In this document: one piece after another, positions 28,146 through 36,703 of the stretch
How positions within the stretch are numbered: the stretch's first letter is position 1
How the letters are laid out: each line of letters opens with the position of its first letter
NCBI RefSeq assembly: GCF_900009135.1
Contig: NZ_LT797686.1
Location: 1 to 42,500 of the forward strand
Source: Planktothrix sp. PCC 11201
GTDB taxonomy: Bacteria; Cyanobacteriota; Cyanobacteriia; Cyanobacteriales; Microcoleaceae
DNA: 42,500 nt
Direction: 5' to 3'
The notes under the pieces: model-generated
Databases searched by the model: none
Seen by the model: the letters and a program-made list of their open reading frames with translations, nothing else
What the model was told of the DNA's origin: nothing
Position numbers and translations under genes: made by a program

Positions 28146-29105
28146 TTAACGAACTAAATTTAACAACTCTTTAGGTGATGCTAACAAGTCAATTGCCACA
28201 AAGAAAATTTTATTTTCAGGACTTAGCAAAAATCTCCAAGCCATATTCATGCCCACACCAGCACCAAACCAAGGAGTTTGCACTTTACCAGTTACTTTGA
28301 TTTGGGTATAACCACCATCTGCGGGTTCTGTTACGCCTCGCTCTGGAATCAACTTGAGATTCTGACACTCTTCTCGGAAAAATCGAAGAACAGCATCTTT
28401 CCCCACAATTGGTTTCTGAAAAGGAGGTTGAAGCGCGCCATCGGGGGTGAATAACTCAATCAGCACCTCAAAGTCATTGGCGTTCATGTTATTCATGTAG
28501 TTGAGAACCGTGGGATTATCAACGCCTTCGATAGTAACTTGAGTCCGTTGTGCCATATCTTTAGGAACAACCACAGGTTCAGAAACTCTCTGAAAACTAT
28601 CAGACTTACTTGTATCAAATCCCATGTCAACAACGCAATTGCGTAAAACAGTGATTTGTTGACCTGATTCTAGTGCTTGAATTGCTTGCAGTACAGAAGC
28701 TGCATTAGCTGATAGCTTATATCCTGATGGAATTGGAGCGACAATTCCTTGAGCCATCCATTCCCCAAGCTGATACCAAAAACCTAGCTTAATGTTGGCA
28801 GTCCAACTACCGTAAGCCCGTGAAATTGGTGTATCGGTTCGGTTTGCCAAATCACACATGACCTGTGTTTGTTCTTGGAAAGACATTTGCCGAATTTGAT
28901 TCATCGTTATTTCAGCAAACTGCATATTAGCCGCGCCTAAAGCAGCAACGGTAATTGTTTTACCCATTTCCAGGTAAGCAAACCAGATTAATGCCAGTTG
29001 ATCTTCAGCATTAAGTTGATTGAAGCGGGCGATGGTAGCGGGTACTACGTCAGCAGTTAAAGTATTTGGAAAAATCCCACGGGCTGAATCGACTGTAAAT
29101 GACAT
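28146..29105 (-). CDS. ocp: Orange carotenoid protein OCP (OCP1 type)
   Basis: A 319-residue photoactive protein that binds a ketocarotenoid and, when activated by blue light, docks on the phycobilisome to quench excess energy. The N-terminal helical domain (residues 1-165) holds the carotenoid pocket residues W41, Y44 and W110. The C-terminal NTF2-like domain (about 195-315) holds Y203 and W290, which match Y201 and W288 of the Synechocystis protein and bond to the carotenoid keto group. R155 and E246 match the interdomain salt bridge. With frp next to it this is a complete OCP1 system. No carotenoid ketolase gene is in the window. Confidence 0.97.
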   Translation of the reverse strand: MSFTVDSARGIFPNTLTADVVPATIARFNQLNAEDQLALIWFAYLEMGKTITVAALGAANMQFAEITMNQIRQMSFQEQTQVMCDLANRTDTPISRAYGSWTANIKLGFWYQLGEWMAQGIVAPIPSGYKLSANAASVLQAIQALESGQQITVLRNCVVDMGFDTSKSDSFQRVSEPVVVPKDMAQRTQVTIEGVDNPTVLNYMNNMNANDFEVLIELFTPDGALQPPFQKPIVGKDAVLRFFREECQNLKLIPERGVTEPADGGYTQIKVTGKVQTPWFGAGVGMNMAWRFLLSPENKIFFVAIDLLASPKELLNLVR

Positions 29106-29343
29106 AAAGTAAATTCCAGACTAAAATTTGGACAAAAACCAATTCTGAGTTTCAAAACAGGGGATGAACTTTAACAGAACATGATCTTAAAATTGCTCAT
29201 GTTTTGACTATAGCACACAAATCTTAAAGAAAGTACAAAAATCTTTACATAAATTTTCAGACAACATTACGATCTTTGCGAAAAGTAGTCGCAAAATTAG
29301 GGTTAGATCCTAGTCGAGTGGGTAGAGGCGTTTTGATATCGCC

Positions 29344-29374
29344 GTTAAAAGTCCAATTGTTTTAAGAATCCCCG
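29344..29374 (+). repeat. 31-bp direct repeat, copy 2
   Basis: The second copy of the repeat at 27529-27559. It overlaps the last codons of the HAD gene: on the minus strand GGGGATTCTTAA encodes the terminal GDS and stop. The repeat thus sets the end of that protein. Confidence 0.75.
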
Positions 29375-30150
29375 AATACTCCTGGGAATGTCAAGCTCTT
29401 AATTTTCAATTGATCCCAATCGGAGATCACCACCGTCGCCCGATTTAGGTGTTTAGGGTTGGATTGGTTCCAAAAAACCCCGACACAACCCGCAGCCCCA
29501 GCCCCGAGCGCCATATCAATATCTCCTTGAGCATCCCCGACCATTAAAGTATGGGCGGGATCAACCCCAAGGGCTTGACAAGCATTCAGGAATAAAATCG
29601 GATCGGGTTTTGTCGGGCCGCCATCTACCCCCTGATGAAATTTAATATAGGGTTCTAGCTGATGGTGGGTGACAAATTTTTGGACTTCAGCCGTTGGAGC
29701 CGCCGACACAATGCCTAGCTTTAACCCTGCATCGGATAGGGATTTGAGGGTTTCTAAACCCCCGACAAATAAGGTCGAAGGGGGGCTAGATTTCAAATAT
29801 TGATCCGCATCGGCAAAAGCACGATGGGCAATATTGACCGACTCTAACCATCCTCGTCCAGTTTCCGCAATATAGGCCGCCGCCGCAATTTCATTTTCCC
29901 GTCGGCTACCCACGGCCATTAATCCTGTAGGGTCAAGGGTATCTCCTTGAACACCAAACGCCATTAATAAAGGTTCTCCGACGCCTGGAATTTGAGCATC
30001 AATTAAACGCGATCGCTTTTGAGCTAAATTTCTCAAGAAATCCGCAGAATCCTCTAAGGTTCCATCCTTATCGAAAATAACCGCTTCAATATTCTTAAAG
30101 GTAATATTCTGAACTTCTAGGGTAACCAACCTCAAAAACTCCTGATTCAA
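29362..30150 (-). CDS. HAD-superfamily hydrolase, phosphoglycolate-phosphatase-like
   Basis: A 262-residue HAD-IA phosphatase. Motif I is VIFDKDGTL (nucleophile and general acid aspartates), motif II VSAAPT, motif III GGPTKPDP and motif IV MVGDAQGDIDMALGAGA. A helical cap lies at about residues 45-120. The fold fits small phosphorylated metabolites such as 2-phosphoglycolate, but the substrate cannot be assigned. It follows rpsA on the same strand across a terminator. The last three codons come from a dispersed repeat. Confidence 0.88.
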   Translation of the reverse strand: MNQEFLRLVTLEVQNITFKNIEAVIFDKDGTLEDSADFLRNLAQKRSRLIDAQIPGVGEPLLMAFGVQGDTLDPTGLMAVGSRRENEIAAAAYIAETGRGWLESVNIAHRAFADADQYLKSSPPSTLFVGGLETLKSLSDAGLKLGIVSAAPTAEVQKFVTHHQLEPYIKFHQGVDGGPTKPDPILFLNACQALGVDPAHTLMVGDAQGDIDMALGAGAAGCVGVFWNQSNPKHLNRATVVISDWDQLKIKSLTFPGVFGDS

Positions 30151-30182
30151 TTTTTAATAGGATTTCTAATTTGTTTATGATA

Positions 30183-30212
30183 AAAAAAAAGAGGGATAAT
30201 CCCCCTTTTTGT
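30183..30212. terminator. Bidirectional terminator after rpsA
   Basis: A run of A residues, the imperfect stem GAGGGA/TCCCCC and then TTTTT. On the minus strand the hairpin is followed by nine T residues, 20-45 bases past the rpsA stop. Confidence 0.8.
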
Positions 30213-30228
30213 CTTGATGGGTTGAAAC

Positions 30229-31275
30229 CTATACTCCGTCAGCCACAGGTTCAACATCTTCTTCAATCGCAGAAGGAATATCTTCTTCAATCGCAGAAGG
30301 AATATCTTCCTCAATCGCAGAAGGAATATCAGCTTCATCGAGTTCCGTTGAAACTTCTTCCGTCGTGGCTCCCTGGCCTGCCGCCAAAAGTTTTTCACGG
30401 AATTTGGCTGCCATTTCCTCGGCTTTCTCATAAACAAGCTGAGGGTTTTTAACCATAGCTCCTGGTTCGGGTTCCAGTTGTTTTGTCGAAAGGGAAATCC
30501 GACCTCGATCTGCATCTAGGTCAATAATCATGACTTTAACTTCATCATTGACATTGAAAACACTATGGGGTGTGTCAATGTGATCGTGAGAAATCTCTGA
30601 AATGTGGAGCAGACCACTCACGCCACCAATATCAATAAACGCCCCGTAAGGTTTAATTCCTCTAACGGTTCCTGTTACCACTTCACCCACTTCTAAGCGG
30701 TTCATCTTCCGCTCAACTAAAGCCCGACGATGGCTTAAGACAAGACGATTGCGATCCTCATCAACCTCTAGGAATTTTAAGGGTAATTCTTCAGCAACGA
30801 GTTCTTCTTTAGGTTTGCGCGTACTAATATGGGAGCCTGGAATAAAGCCCCGCAATCCTTCAATCCGAACCAAAGCGCCGCCTCGGTTTGTGGCAAAGAC
30901 TTGAGAACGGACGGTAGCATCTTCGGCTTGCAGTTGGCGAACACGCTCCCAAGCCCGCATATACTCAATGCGACGAATGGAAAGAGTTAATTGCCCATCT
31001 TCGTTTTCATCGGTGAGGATGAAAAACTCACGGGTCTCATTAGACTGTAATACTTCATCAGGACTTTCCACCCGATTAATTGACATTTCTTGTAGTGGAA
31101 TGTATGCTGCGGTCTTAGCGCCAATGTCAATCAGAGCGCCCCTTGGCTCCAGACTAAAAACTGTCCCCGCCACTACGTCACCGGGACTAAAGTGATAGTC
31201 GTATTTATCGAGTAAGGCGGCAAAATCTTCGTGGGTGAAGCCCACATCTTTTGGTTTTGTTTTCTGATTGATCAT
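30229..31275 (-). CDS. rpsA: 30S ribosomal protein S1
   Basis: A 348-residue cyanobacterial-size S1 with three S1 RNA-binding domains: about residues 32-100 (GDVVAGTVFSLEPRGALIDI), 118-185 (TNRGGALVRIEGLRGFIPGS) and 198-270 (GEVVTGTVRGIKPYGAFIDI, DVNDEVKV-like VNDEVKVMIIDLDADRGRIS). It is shorter than the six-domain E. coli S1. The acidic C-terminal tail contains three tandem copies of the octapeptide EDIPSAIE, encoded by a 24-bp DNA repeat (30256-30327). S1 recruits mRNA to the 30S subunit. The 760-bp region upstream probably holds a long leader and promoter. Confidence 0.96.
   Translation of the reverse strand: MINQKTKPKDVGFTHEDFAALLDKYDYHFSPGDVVAGTVFSLEPRGALIDIGAKTAAYIPLQEMSINRVESPDEVLQSNETREFFILTDENEDGQLTLSIRRIEYMRAWERVRQLQAEDATVRSQVFATNRGGALVRIEGLRGFIPGSHISTRKPKEELVAEELPLKFLEVDEDRNRLVLSHRRALVERKMNRLEVGEVVTGTVRGIKPYGAFIDIGGVSGLLHISEISHDHIDTPHSVFNVNDEVKVMIIDLDADRGRISLSTKQLEPEPGAMVKNPQLVYEKAEEMAAKFREKLLAAGQGATTEEVSTELDEADIPSAIEEDIPSAIEEDIPSAIEEDVEPVADGV
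30256..30327 (-). repeat. Three tandem 24-bp repeats inside rpsA
   Basis: Copies at 30256-30279, 30280-30303 and 30304-30327. The first two are identical and the third differs by one base. In frame they encode SAIEEDIP-type octapeptides in the acidic tail of S1. The unit length is a multiple of three, so copy-number change keeps the frame. Confidence 0.9.
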
Positions 31276-32033
31276 GCGAGTTTTATCCTAAAGTTGCTCC
31301 TATTAAATGGTTGTTTTGCAGTAAGCGCTCTTGTTTTTGATCATGACCGATAGGGTCAATATTTCGCTTTTTCGATCAAAACTACTGCTGACTCGACATC
31401 GTTAGTACCACTGAATACCTGTCCAAGACAGAAAAAACGAGCATTACCACGTCCAGTCAATTTTACACTCCCACTCTTACATCGCGATTGACGCAAAAGG
31501 AGAGTCTTGTTTCAAAGGGTCTGTCTAGTCTTAGATCATCTCTGCCCTAAAAACCGCATCCAGATTCTTTTACACAAGCATTTGTCTAAAGCCCACTGAC
31601 TGTCCGACAGCAGACCCAAAAACCTTAACTATACTCCGACTTCTCGTTTATCAATTGTGTCGCCCCTGTGATCAGGTATTTATATTTCGGCTGGACATTT
31701 TTTGAATACCGAGAATCGCTAATCTTGCCGATCTTGGCACAGTTTGGTAGATTAGCTTTCCTATCCTATCATTTTTTTTCGATTTTGGATCATTTTTTAG
31801 GTCGCAACGCACCTGCCGTTAAGTCGATCAACTGCAACGGGAGTCAGGAAAGCTCCGACCGAAACAAAATTAGTGCTGATCTCTAGGTCATTAACTGGAT
31901 ATCAGACGAATGCCGATACTTCTTCGTTAACTTTTGTTTTTTTGTTTTGATATGTAGGCAATATATATAATACCGTCCCTGAGTTATAGCATAAACTAGA
32001 GACTGTTAGCAAACTAACGACAGGTGATTGATC
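31276..32033. other. 758-bp spacer upstream of rpsA
   Basis: This spacer separates nrdR from rpsA, both on the minus strand. No ORF is credible. On the minus strand an AT-rich block near 31940-31975 (TATTATATATATTG) could hold the -10 region of an rpsA promoter, which would give a leader of over 600 nt. This is inference. I recognise no known RNA element. Confidence 0.4.
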
Positions 32034-32606
32034 TTAATGTTGAGATCCGAGTAGGGATGCAGAACACAGAGAAGCGGAGGCATCCATTGATGAATTCTCA
32101 CAGGCACAGACAGAATCTTCTTCTGCAACGAGTTCTAACTCTTGAGCATGATCATTACCCGTTTCAAAGTGATTCAAAGCTTCTGCAAAGTCTCGAATCC
32201 CTTGAAATTGTCGATAAACCGAAGCAAATCGGACATAAGCCACTTCACTCAAGGATTTAAGTCGGTGCAAAACCAATTCTCCAATTTCCTGGGTGGGAAT
32301 TTCTCGTTGGGAACGTTGTTGCAGTTCCGCTTCAATTTCATCAATAATTGATTCTAAATCCGTAGCAGAAAGTCCTGTTTTTTCACAAGCTCGAACCATT
32401 CCTCGCAATAACTTGGAACGGTCAAAGGACTCCCGTTTTCCATCCCGCTTCATCACCGTAATCGGAACAAATTCAATCCGTTCATAGGTGGTGAAGCGAT
32501 GCTGACACTGAAGACATTCTCGCCGTCGCCGAATGCTTTTACCCGATTCAGCAGCACGGGACTCAAGAACTCGACTATTCGTATATTGGCAAACTGGACA
32601 CTGCAT
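32034..32606 (-). CDS. nrdR: Transcriptional repressor NrdR
   Basis: A 190-residue regulator of ribonucleotide reductase genes. It has the N-terminal zinc ribbon MQCPVCQ...[13 protein letters not shown] with four cysteines, then the ATP-cone domain ([20 protein letters not shown] to [13 protein letters not shown]) that senses ATP/dATP. The core ends at about residue 150. A further 40 residues, acidic at first and then Ser/Ala-rich, form an extension that ends [11 protein letters not shown]. No ribonucleotide reductase gene is in the window. It follows psbT on the same strand with a 250-bp gap. Confidence 0.95.
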   Translation of the reverse strand: MQCPVCQYTNSRVLESRAAESGKSIRRRRECLQCQHRFTTYERIEFVPITVMKRDGKRESFDRSKLLRGMVRACEKTGLSATDLESIIDEIEAELQQRSQREIPTQEIGELVLHRLKSLSEVAYVRFASVYRQFQGIRDFAEALNHFETGNDHAQELELVAEEDSVCACENSSMDASASLCSASLLGSQH

Positions 32607-32692
32607 AATTAACGTCCTTTGAGCGGTTGTTTCACTGAACAGTTGTTTTCCGATCAGCGATTACAAAGCACAGCCTTTAACTCTTTAACATT

Positions 32693-32831
32693 CCAATACC
32701 GAGTTATGGGTACTCAGGGTTTTTATTTAAACTGATGAACACCCGAATCCCTGGGAAAAATTTAGGGGTATCTGGTTTCCCCCTGTGTAAAAAGCATTAA
32801 ACCAACCTTAAACCCCATAACTCAGTATTGG
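32693..32831. repeat. 139-bp element with 18-bp terminal inverted repeats
   Basis: CCAATACCGAGTTATGGG (32693-32710) and CCCATAACTCAGTATTGG (32814-32831) are inverted repeats with one mismatch. The 103 bp between them are non-coding, with a shorter inner repeat (CCCTGGGAAA...TTTCCCCC). No target duplication is evident. It may be a MITE-like unit or a long hairpin in the psbT-nrdR spacer. Confidence 0.6.
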
Positions 32832-32856
32832 AGTGGACGAAGATGCTCTAATTTAG

Positions 32857-32952
32857 TTATTTACCAATCCGAGGCGGTTCCCGGAAGGCAATTGCAAAAA
32901 AGAGAACTCCCAAAGCCAATGTCAAAACTAAGATGTAAGCAACACTTTCCAT
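32857..32952 (-). CDS. psbT: Photosystem II protein PsbT
   Basis: A 31-residue single-span protein beginning [19 protein letters not shown] and ending FREPPRIGK. This is a clear match to PsbT, a small subunit near the PSII dimer interface that stabilises the acceptor side (QA region). It lies downstream of psbB on the same strand, the conserved psbB-psbT order. A strong hairpin in the 228-bp gap may reduce read-through from psbB. The gene is too short for length-filtered gene calling. Confidence 0.96.
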   Translation of the reverse strand: MESVAYILVLTLALGVLFFAIAFREPPRIGK

Positions 32953-33092
32953 GTCAATTTTCCCTAAACCTATTGTTTTATAACAGTCTACCATTGAGAG
33001 AGTGAACTACCCACTGGATTTAAACCCACATTACCAGTTTTAGAACTTAGAAAAAAATGATCAACTTCGATCAATCAATTCCACATAAAGAA

Positions 33093-33128
33093 AGAGTTGG
33101 AAACTTCATGAATTAAAGTTCCAACTCT
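33093..33128 (-). terminator. Terminator-like hairpin between psbB and psbT
   Basis: AGAGTTGGAA (33093-33102) and TTCCAACTCT (33119-33128) form a perfect 10-bp stem. On the minus strand it is followed by TTCTTTATG. It lies about 55 bases past the psbB stop and so partly separates psbB from psbT, or it stabilises the psbB mRNA end. Confidence 0.65.
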
Positions 33129-33180
33129 GTTGAAAATTAGGGTTTACAAAAATACCCCACAAGCTCGAACTAGAAATATC

Positions 33181-34710
33181 CTAGACGGTCTTTTTAACAC
33201 GAGTGGTTTTGTCACCCACTTTCTGGAATAGACCCCACTCCACTTGTTCTTCGAGATCGGCTTCTACCCCAGCAAACACATCCCGGAAGATCGTCCGAGA
33301 ACCGTGCCAAATATGACCAAAGAAGAACAATAATGCAAAGCAAGCGTGAGCGTAGGTGAACCAGCCCCGGGTACTCGTCCGAAACACACCGTCCGATCCC
33401 AAGGTTTCCCGATCAAACTCGAAGGGTTCCCCTTGTTGGGCTAAACGAGCGTATTTCTTGACGGTAGGCGAATCCTTAAAGGTTTTGCCATCTAAGTCGC
33501 CACCATAGAAACTAACCGTTACCCCAGCTTGTTCAAAGCTGTAGCGAGATTCAGCCCGACGGAAGGGAATATCAGCCCGAATCACACCGTCTTTATCCGT
33601 GAGAACCACGGGGAAGGTTTCAAAGAAGTTAGGAAGACGACGAACGGATAATTCCCGTCCTTCAGAATCTTTGAATACGGGATGACCCAACCAAGCTTTC
33701 GCAATACCATCGCCGTTATTCATCGGGCCGACCCGGAATAAACCGCCTTTAGCGGGGCTATTGCCCACATAGTCATAGAAGGCAAGTTTTTCAGGAATTT
33801 TTTCCCAAGCTTGAGCGTAGCTATCCCCACGGGCAACACTAGACTGTACCCGGCGTTGAATTTCCTGTTGGAAATAACCACTATCCCATTGATATCGGGT
33901 AGGGCCAAACAGTTCAATGGGGGTAGCAGCAGAACCGTACCACATGGTTCCCGCCACGACAAAAGCCGAGAAGAACACGGCGGCAATACTACTGGATAAG
34001 ACGGTTTCAATGTTCCCCATCCGCAGGGCTTTGTATAACCTTTGGGGCGGACGAACAGACAGATGGAACAGACCCGCAATAATCCCCACAACTCCAGCTG
34101 CAATATGGTGAGCCACAATTCCCCCCGCATTGAACGGGTTAAATCCTTCTGGCCCCCAAGCGGGTGCAACGGGTTGAATACTGCCTGTAATGCCGTAGGG
34201 ATCGGATACCCACATTCCCGGGCCAAATAAACCCGTTAAGTGGAATGCTCCGAAACCAAAGCAAAGCAGACCAGATAAAAACAGGTGAATCCCAAACATT
34301 TTGGGCAAATCCAAAGCGGGTTCGCCTGTTCGGGGGTCGGTAAACAGTTCCAAATCCCAAAAGACCCAATGCCACACGGCAGCGAGGAACAGTAAACCAG
34401 ACAGAATGATATGAGTAGCTGCTACTCCTTCAAAAGACCAAATCCCCGGGTTAGTTACTGCTTCTCCGGTGAGGCTCCAGCCTCCCCAAGATTGAGTGAC
34501 TCCTAAGCGGGCCATGAAGGGCATGACGAACATCCCTTGACGCCACATCGGGTTGAGGACGGGATCAGAAGGATCATAAATTGCGAGTTCATAAAGGGCC
34601 ATAGATCCAGCCCAACCTGCCACCAAAGCGGTGTGCATCAGGTGTACAGAAATCAACCGTCCCGGATCATTGAGAACGACTGTGTGTACACGATACCAGG
34701 GTAGTCCCAT
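33181..34710 (-). CDS. psbB: Photosystem II CP47 reaction centre protein PsbB
   Basis: A 509-residue core antenna protein, full length. The start [20 protein letters not shown], the six hydrophobic spans with chlorophyll-binding histidines ([59 protein letters not shown]) and the large lumenal loop between spans five and six are all present. CP47 binds chlorophyll a and passes energy to the D1/D2 core in the thylakoid membrane. AAGGAG lies ten bases before the ATG. The leader region contains relic insertion-sequence ends (34749 onward). psbT follows downstream. Confidence 0.98.
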   Translation of the reverse strand: MGLPWYRVHTVVLNDPGRLISVHLMHTALVAGWAGSMALYELAIYDPSDPVLNPMWRQGMFVMPFMARLGVTQSWGGWSLTGEAVTNPGIWSFEGVAATHIILSGLLFLAAVWHWVFWDLELFTDPRTGEPALDLPKMFGIHLFLSGLLCFGFGAFHLTGLFGPGMWVSDPYGITGSIQPVAPAWGPEGFNPFNAGGIVAHHIAAGVVGIIAGLFHLSVRPPQRLYKALRMGNIETVLSSSIAAVFFSAFVVAGTMWYGSAATPIELFGPTRYQWDSGYFQQEIQRRVQSSVARGDSYAQAWEKIPEKLAFYDYVGNSPAKGGLFRVGPMNNGDGIAKAWLGHPVFKDSEGRELSVRRLPNFFETFPVVLTDKDGVIRADIPFRRAESRYSFEQAGVTVSFYGGDLDGKTFKDSPTVKKYARLAQQGEPFEFDRETLGSDGVFRTSTRGWFTYAHACFALLFFFGHIWHGSRTIFRDVFAGVEADLEEQVEWGLFQKVGDKTTRVKKTV

Positions 34711-34748
34711 TGACTACGCTCCTTCTAGTTGATAATGGTTACTTTTTT

Positions 34749-34945
34749 TTGACAATCCCCGCTCTAAAGAGACGAGGATTCTTAATTGAGCGACTGACCT
34801 TTAAGCACTATGTCCTTGTGGCAGTTCTTAAACCTCCTAACCGTACTACTGTACTAATTACAAAGTCTAAGTCACAGCTACCCCAGAGGGTCTATCTCTA
34901 CTCATCTTACTACGATACAAGCCTAGAGTTCGGGCCTGTGTCGCC
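34749..34945 (-). mobile_element. Relic IS200/IS605-type right end in the psbB leader region
   Basis: On the minus strand, CAGTCGCTCAATTAAGAATC is followed by a hairpin (GAATCCTCGTCTC/GAGCGGGGATT) and the end TTGTCAA. This layout is typical of the right end, with the guide-RNA scaffold, of TnpB-carrying elements in cyanobacteria. No coding part survives. It ends about 40 bp before the psbB ATG. The family call rests on pattern memory and on likeness to the second relic at 35098. Confidence 0.45.
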
Positions 34946-35353
34946 CTACTAAATTAATTGAACCAAATTATTTATTTTCTGGTATAGAGAATTAAGTTGA
35001 TTCTCTAGTTGTTTTAAGAGTTTTTGCTCCTCTTTGTCCAGTGCTTTTTGACATTTTCATGTCTAAAGGGACTGAGATTTTCAAGAGAGCAGTAATTTTG
35101 ACATCCTCACCGTCCTAAAAGTGCGGCGATTCCTAAACCTCACGATTTAGGTTTCTGCTTCTTTGCAACTGCCTCCACCCTCAAAAAGTCTTGGTCTTAC
35201 GTTCGCTCCACAGACTATCCCCGCAAGTCCTGCGGTTCTTAGTGACCATCTATATTCTAATATGAAAGATGTCCAGGAAGTTAGGGGTTTTAGACCCAAT
35301 TTTTCGATAATATCACGAACGCTGACTACAATTAATCCCACACGGACTATAGA
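34946..35353. other. Spacer upstream of psbB with relic mobile DNA
   Basis: The stretch holds the second relic IS end (35098-35245) and otherwise AT-rich DNA, presumably with distal psbB promoter elements. A minus-strand frame near 34970-35065 (KALDKEEQKLLKQLENQL) is short and has no credible start. I see no intact gene. Confidence 0.45.
35098..35245 (-). mobile_element. Relic IS200/IS605-type element: tnpB tail and right end
   Basis: On the minus strand, about 32 codons read SLRTAGLAGIVCGANVRPR and then KEAET-stop. This resembles the C-terminal tail of cyanobacterial TnpB proteins after their zinc finger. It is followed at once by a hairpin segment starting GGAATCGCCGCAC and ending GGTGAGGATGTCAA, which parallels the GAATC...TGTCAA end of the relic at 34749. 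The rest of tnpB is missing. Confidence 0.5.
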
Positions 35354-35680
35354 CTATAGGCTTTGGTTGGTTTGACATTCAGTTGTAGCACTGGCTAAAC
35401 GTTCTAGGACTTGTTCCGCCGTAATTAAGCGGGTGAGAACCACTTGACCAATGGTGTTGGAGGAGTCGGTAATTGTGGCGATGTCTGGCCTAACTTCTAA
35501 CATCAAGACAGAATCTTCCACCCGATACAGCCACATCTTTTCTTGTTGATTCTGATCCCAAAGACACAGATCCATTCTTTGAATTTCTGGTGGACGGCGA
35601 CGCAGAGCTTGATCCCACAGACCCCCTACTCCCCAGACTCGTCCAATTGTCCATCCATCGGTTAAAAAAAAGTATTTCAC
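35354..35680 (-). CDS. Conserved hypothetical protein, probably cyanobacterial
   Basis: A 108-residue soluble protein that I do not recognise. It starts MKYFFLTDGWTIGRVWGVGG, is rich in tryptophan (six residues in the first 55) and has a beta-strand-like middle (KMWLYRVEDSVLMLEVRPD) and a helical C-terminus (TAEQVLERLASAT). No signal peptide, membrane span or catalytic motif is seen. It lies upstream of psbB on the same strand across 640 bp of relic-rich spacer, so a link to photosystem II is not shown. Confidence 0.65.
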   Translation of the reverse strand: MKYFFLTDGWTIGRVWGVGGLWDQALRRRPPEIQRMDLCLWDQNQQEKMWLYRVEDSVLMLEVRPDIATITDSSNTIGQVVLTRLITAEQVLERLASATTECQTNQSL

Positions 35681-35919
35681 AGACTTCCTTAAACGAACTG
35701 ACTTTGGTTCCGATTTTTTAGAATACCGCGAAAAGATATATCGTTCTCAATTCAGGGGTAAAATTTTCCTAGGTCAAGATCTTAGATCGGTAGATGCCGA
35801 ATCAATCAAACAGTTTTTCTGTTTTGACGTTTTTAGTTTGAGGCTGATATTTTTTCTACTAAATTGACAGCTTCAAATATCTCTGTAAGAATTTAATTAA
35901 CTATTTACTTATTTTAATC

Positions 35920-36591
35920 ATGAAAAATTCCTATTATTTAGTTCGGTTATACCAATTGTCGGGTTCTGCAACTATGATGTCCTATTTTTTGAAGTTTGTT
36001 AATCATCAAGTTCCAAATCAAAGTTTATCTCGGTTAATCTTCCTGGTTTCGATTTTATTATCAACCACAGGATTAATATTAATTGATAGTATCGGAGCTT
36101 TATCTCAAGAACATCCGGGTTGTTTTCTAAAAACAAAAGCTGGACAGGTTATATCTTTAAATGAAGTTTGTGTTTTTCCGCAAATCGATCCAAAAACTGC
36201 GGTCTCTCCCCTGTCAACACCGGGGGTTCATCAGGCCAAAATTATTAGAAGACAAGGTGGAATTCCTGTCATACAAGTAATTTTTAATGATCAAATTCCT
36301 TTTGAAATGTTGGTAGATACTGGAGCAAGTGGCACGGTTATTACTTCTGCGATGGCGGAACTCCTAGGGGTGATTCCCATCGGGCGAGGTAAAGCGGATA
36401 CACCTAGTCAAAAGGGAGTTGAATTTGAAATAGGTTCAATTCAGACTCTTAATGTTGCTGGAGCTATCAAAAATAATCTGACCGTTGCGATCGCTCCAGC
36501 TTTGGATGTGGGTTTACTGGGTCAAAATTTCTTGAGTGGATATGATGTGACTATTAAGGAAGACGTTGTTGAATTTCGATCCAGAACTTAA
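35920..36591 (+). CDS. Retropepsin-like aspartyl protease, membrane-anchored or exported
   Basis: A protein of up to 223 residues. A hydrophobic N-terminal segment (LIFLVSILLSTTGLILI, about residues 47-63) is a signal anchor or signal peptide. The C-terminal half is a single retropepsin-like domain: catalytic LVDTGASGTVI, then the hydrophobic-hydrophobic-glycine turn in VGLLGQNFLSGYDV. As in retroviral proteases, such one-domain enzymes must dimerise. The physiological substrate is unknown. ATG codons at 35920, 35974 and 35977 are in frame. The first is tentatively used, although none has a strong ribosome-binding site. One HIP1 site lies at 36487. Confidence 0.82.
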   Translation: MKNSYYLVRLYQLSGSATMMSYFLKFVNHQVPNQSLSRLIFLVSILLSTTGLILIDSIGALSQEHPGCFLKTKAGQVISLNEVCVFPQIDPKTAVSPLSTPGVHQAKIIRRQGGIPVIQVIFNDQIPFEMLVDTGASGTVITSAMAELLGVIPIGRGKADTPSQKGVEFEIGSIQTLNVAGAIKNNLTVAIAPALDVGLLGQNFLSGYDVTIKEDVVEFRSRT

Positions 36592-36600
36592 TCTATTAGT

Positions 36601-36644
36601 CATCAGTTATTAGTCATTAATTAATAGTCATTAATTAATAGTTG
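36601..36644 (+). repeat. Short AT-rich tandem repeat
   Basis: AGTCATTAATTAAT occurs twice in tandem, with further TTAGTCAT-like units to the left. It is low-complexity DNA after the protease gene. Confidence 0.6.
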
Positions 36645-36672
36645 TCAGTGGCAGAAATAGCCGTCAACTTCT

Positions 36673-36702
36673 AAACAGTTAACTGATGACTGTTAACTGT
36701 TT
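36673..36702. terminator. Hairpin between converging protease and creatininase genes
   Basis: AAACAGTTAAC (36673-36683) and GTTAACTGTTT (36692-36702) form a perfect 11-bp stem with an eight-base loop. It ends one base before the creatininase stop codon and can terminate transcription from both sides. Confidence 0.7.
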
Positions 36703-36703
36703 G

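Noticed and set aside
30147-30515. 122-codon ORF overlapping rpsA in another frame
   Set aside because: It is the shadow of the S1 tail repeats (RLKKIFLL-type) and crosses a terminator.
33720-34375. Long frames overlapping psbB
   Set aside because: The coding sense of psbB is complete and certain; these are other-frame shadows.
35147-35341. 64-residue ORF as an intact gene
   Set aside because: Only its last half resembles TnpB and the first half is unrelated, so it is treated as an IS relic.
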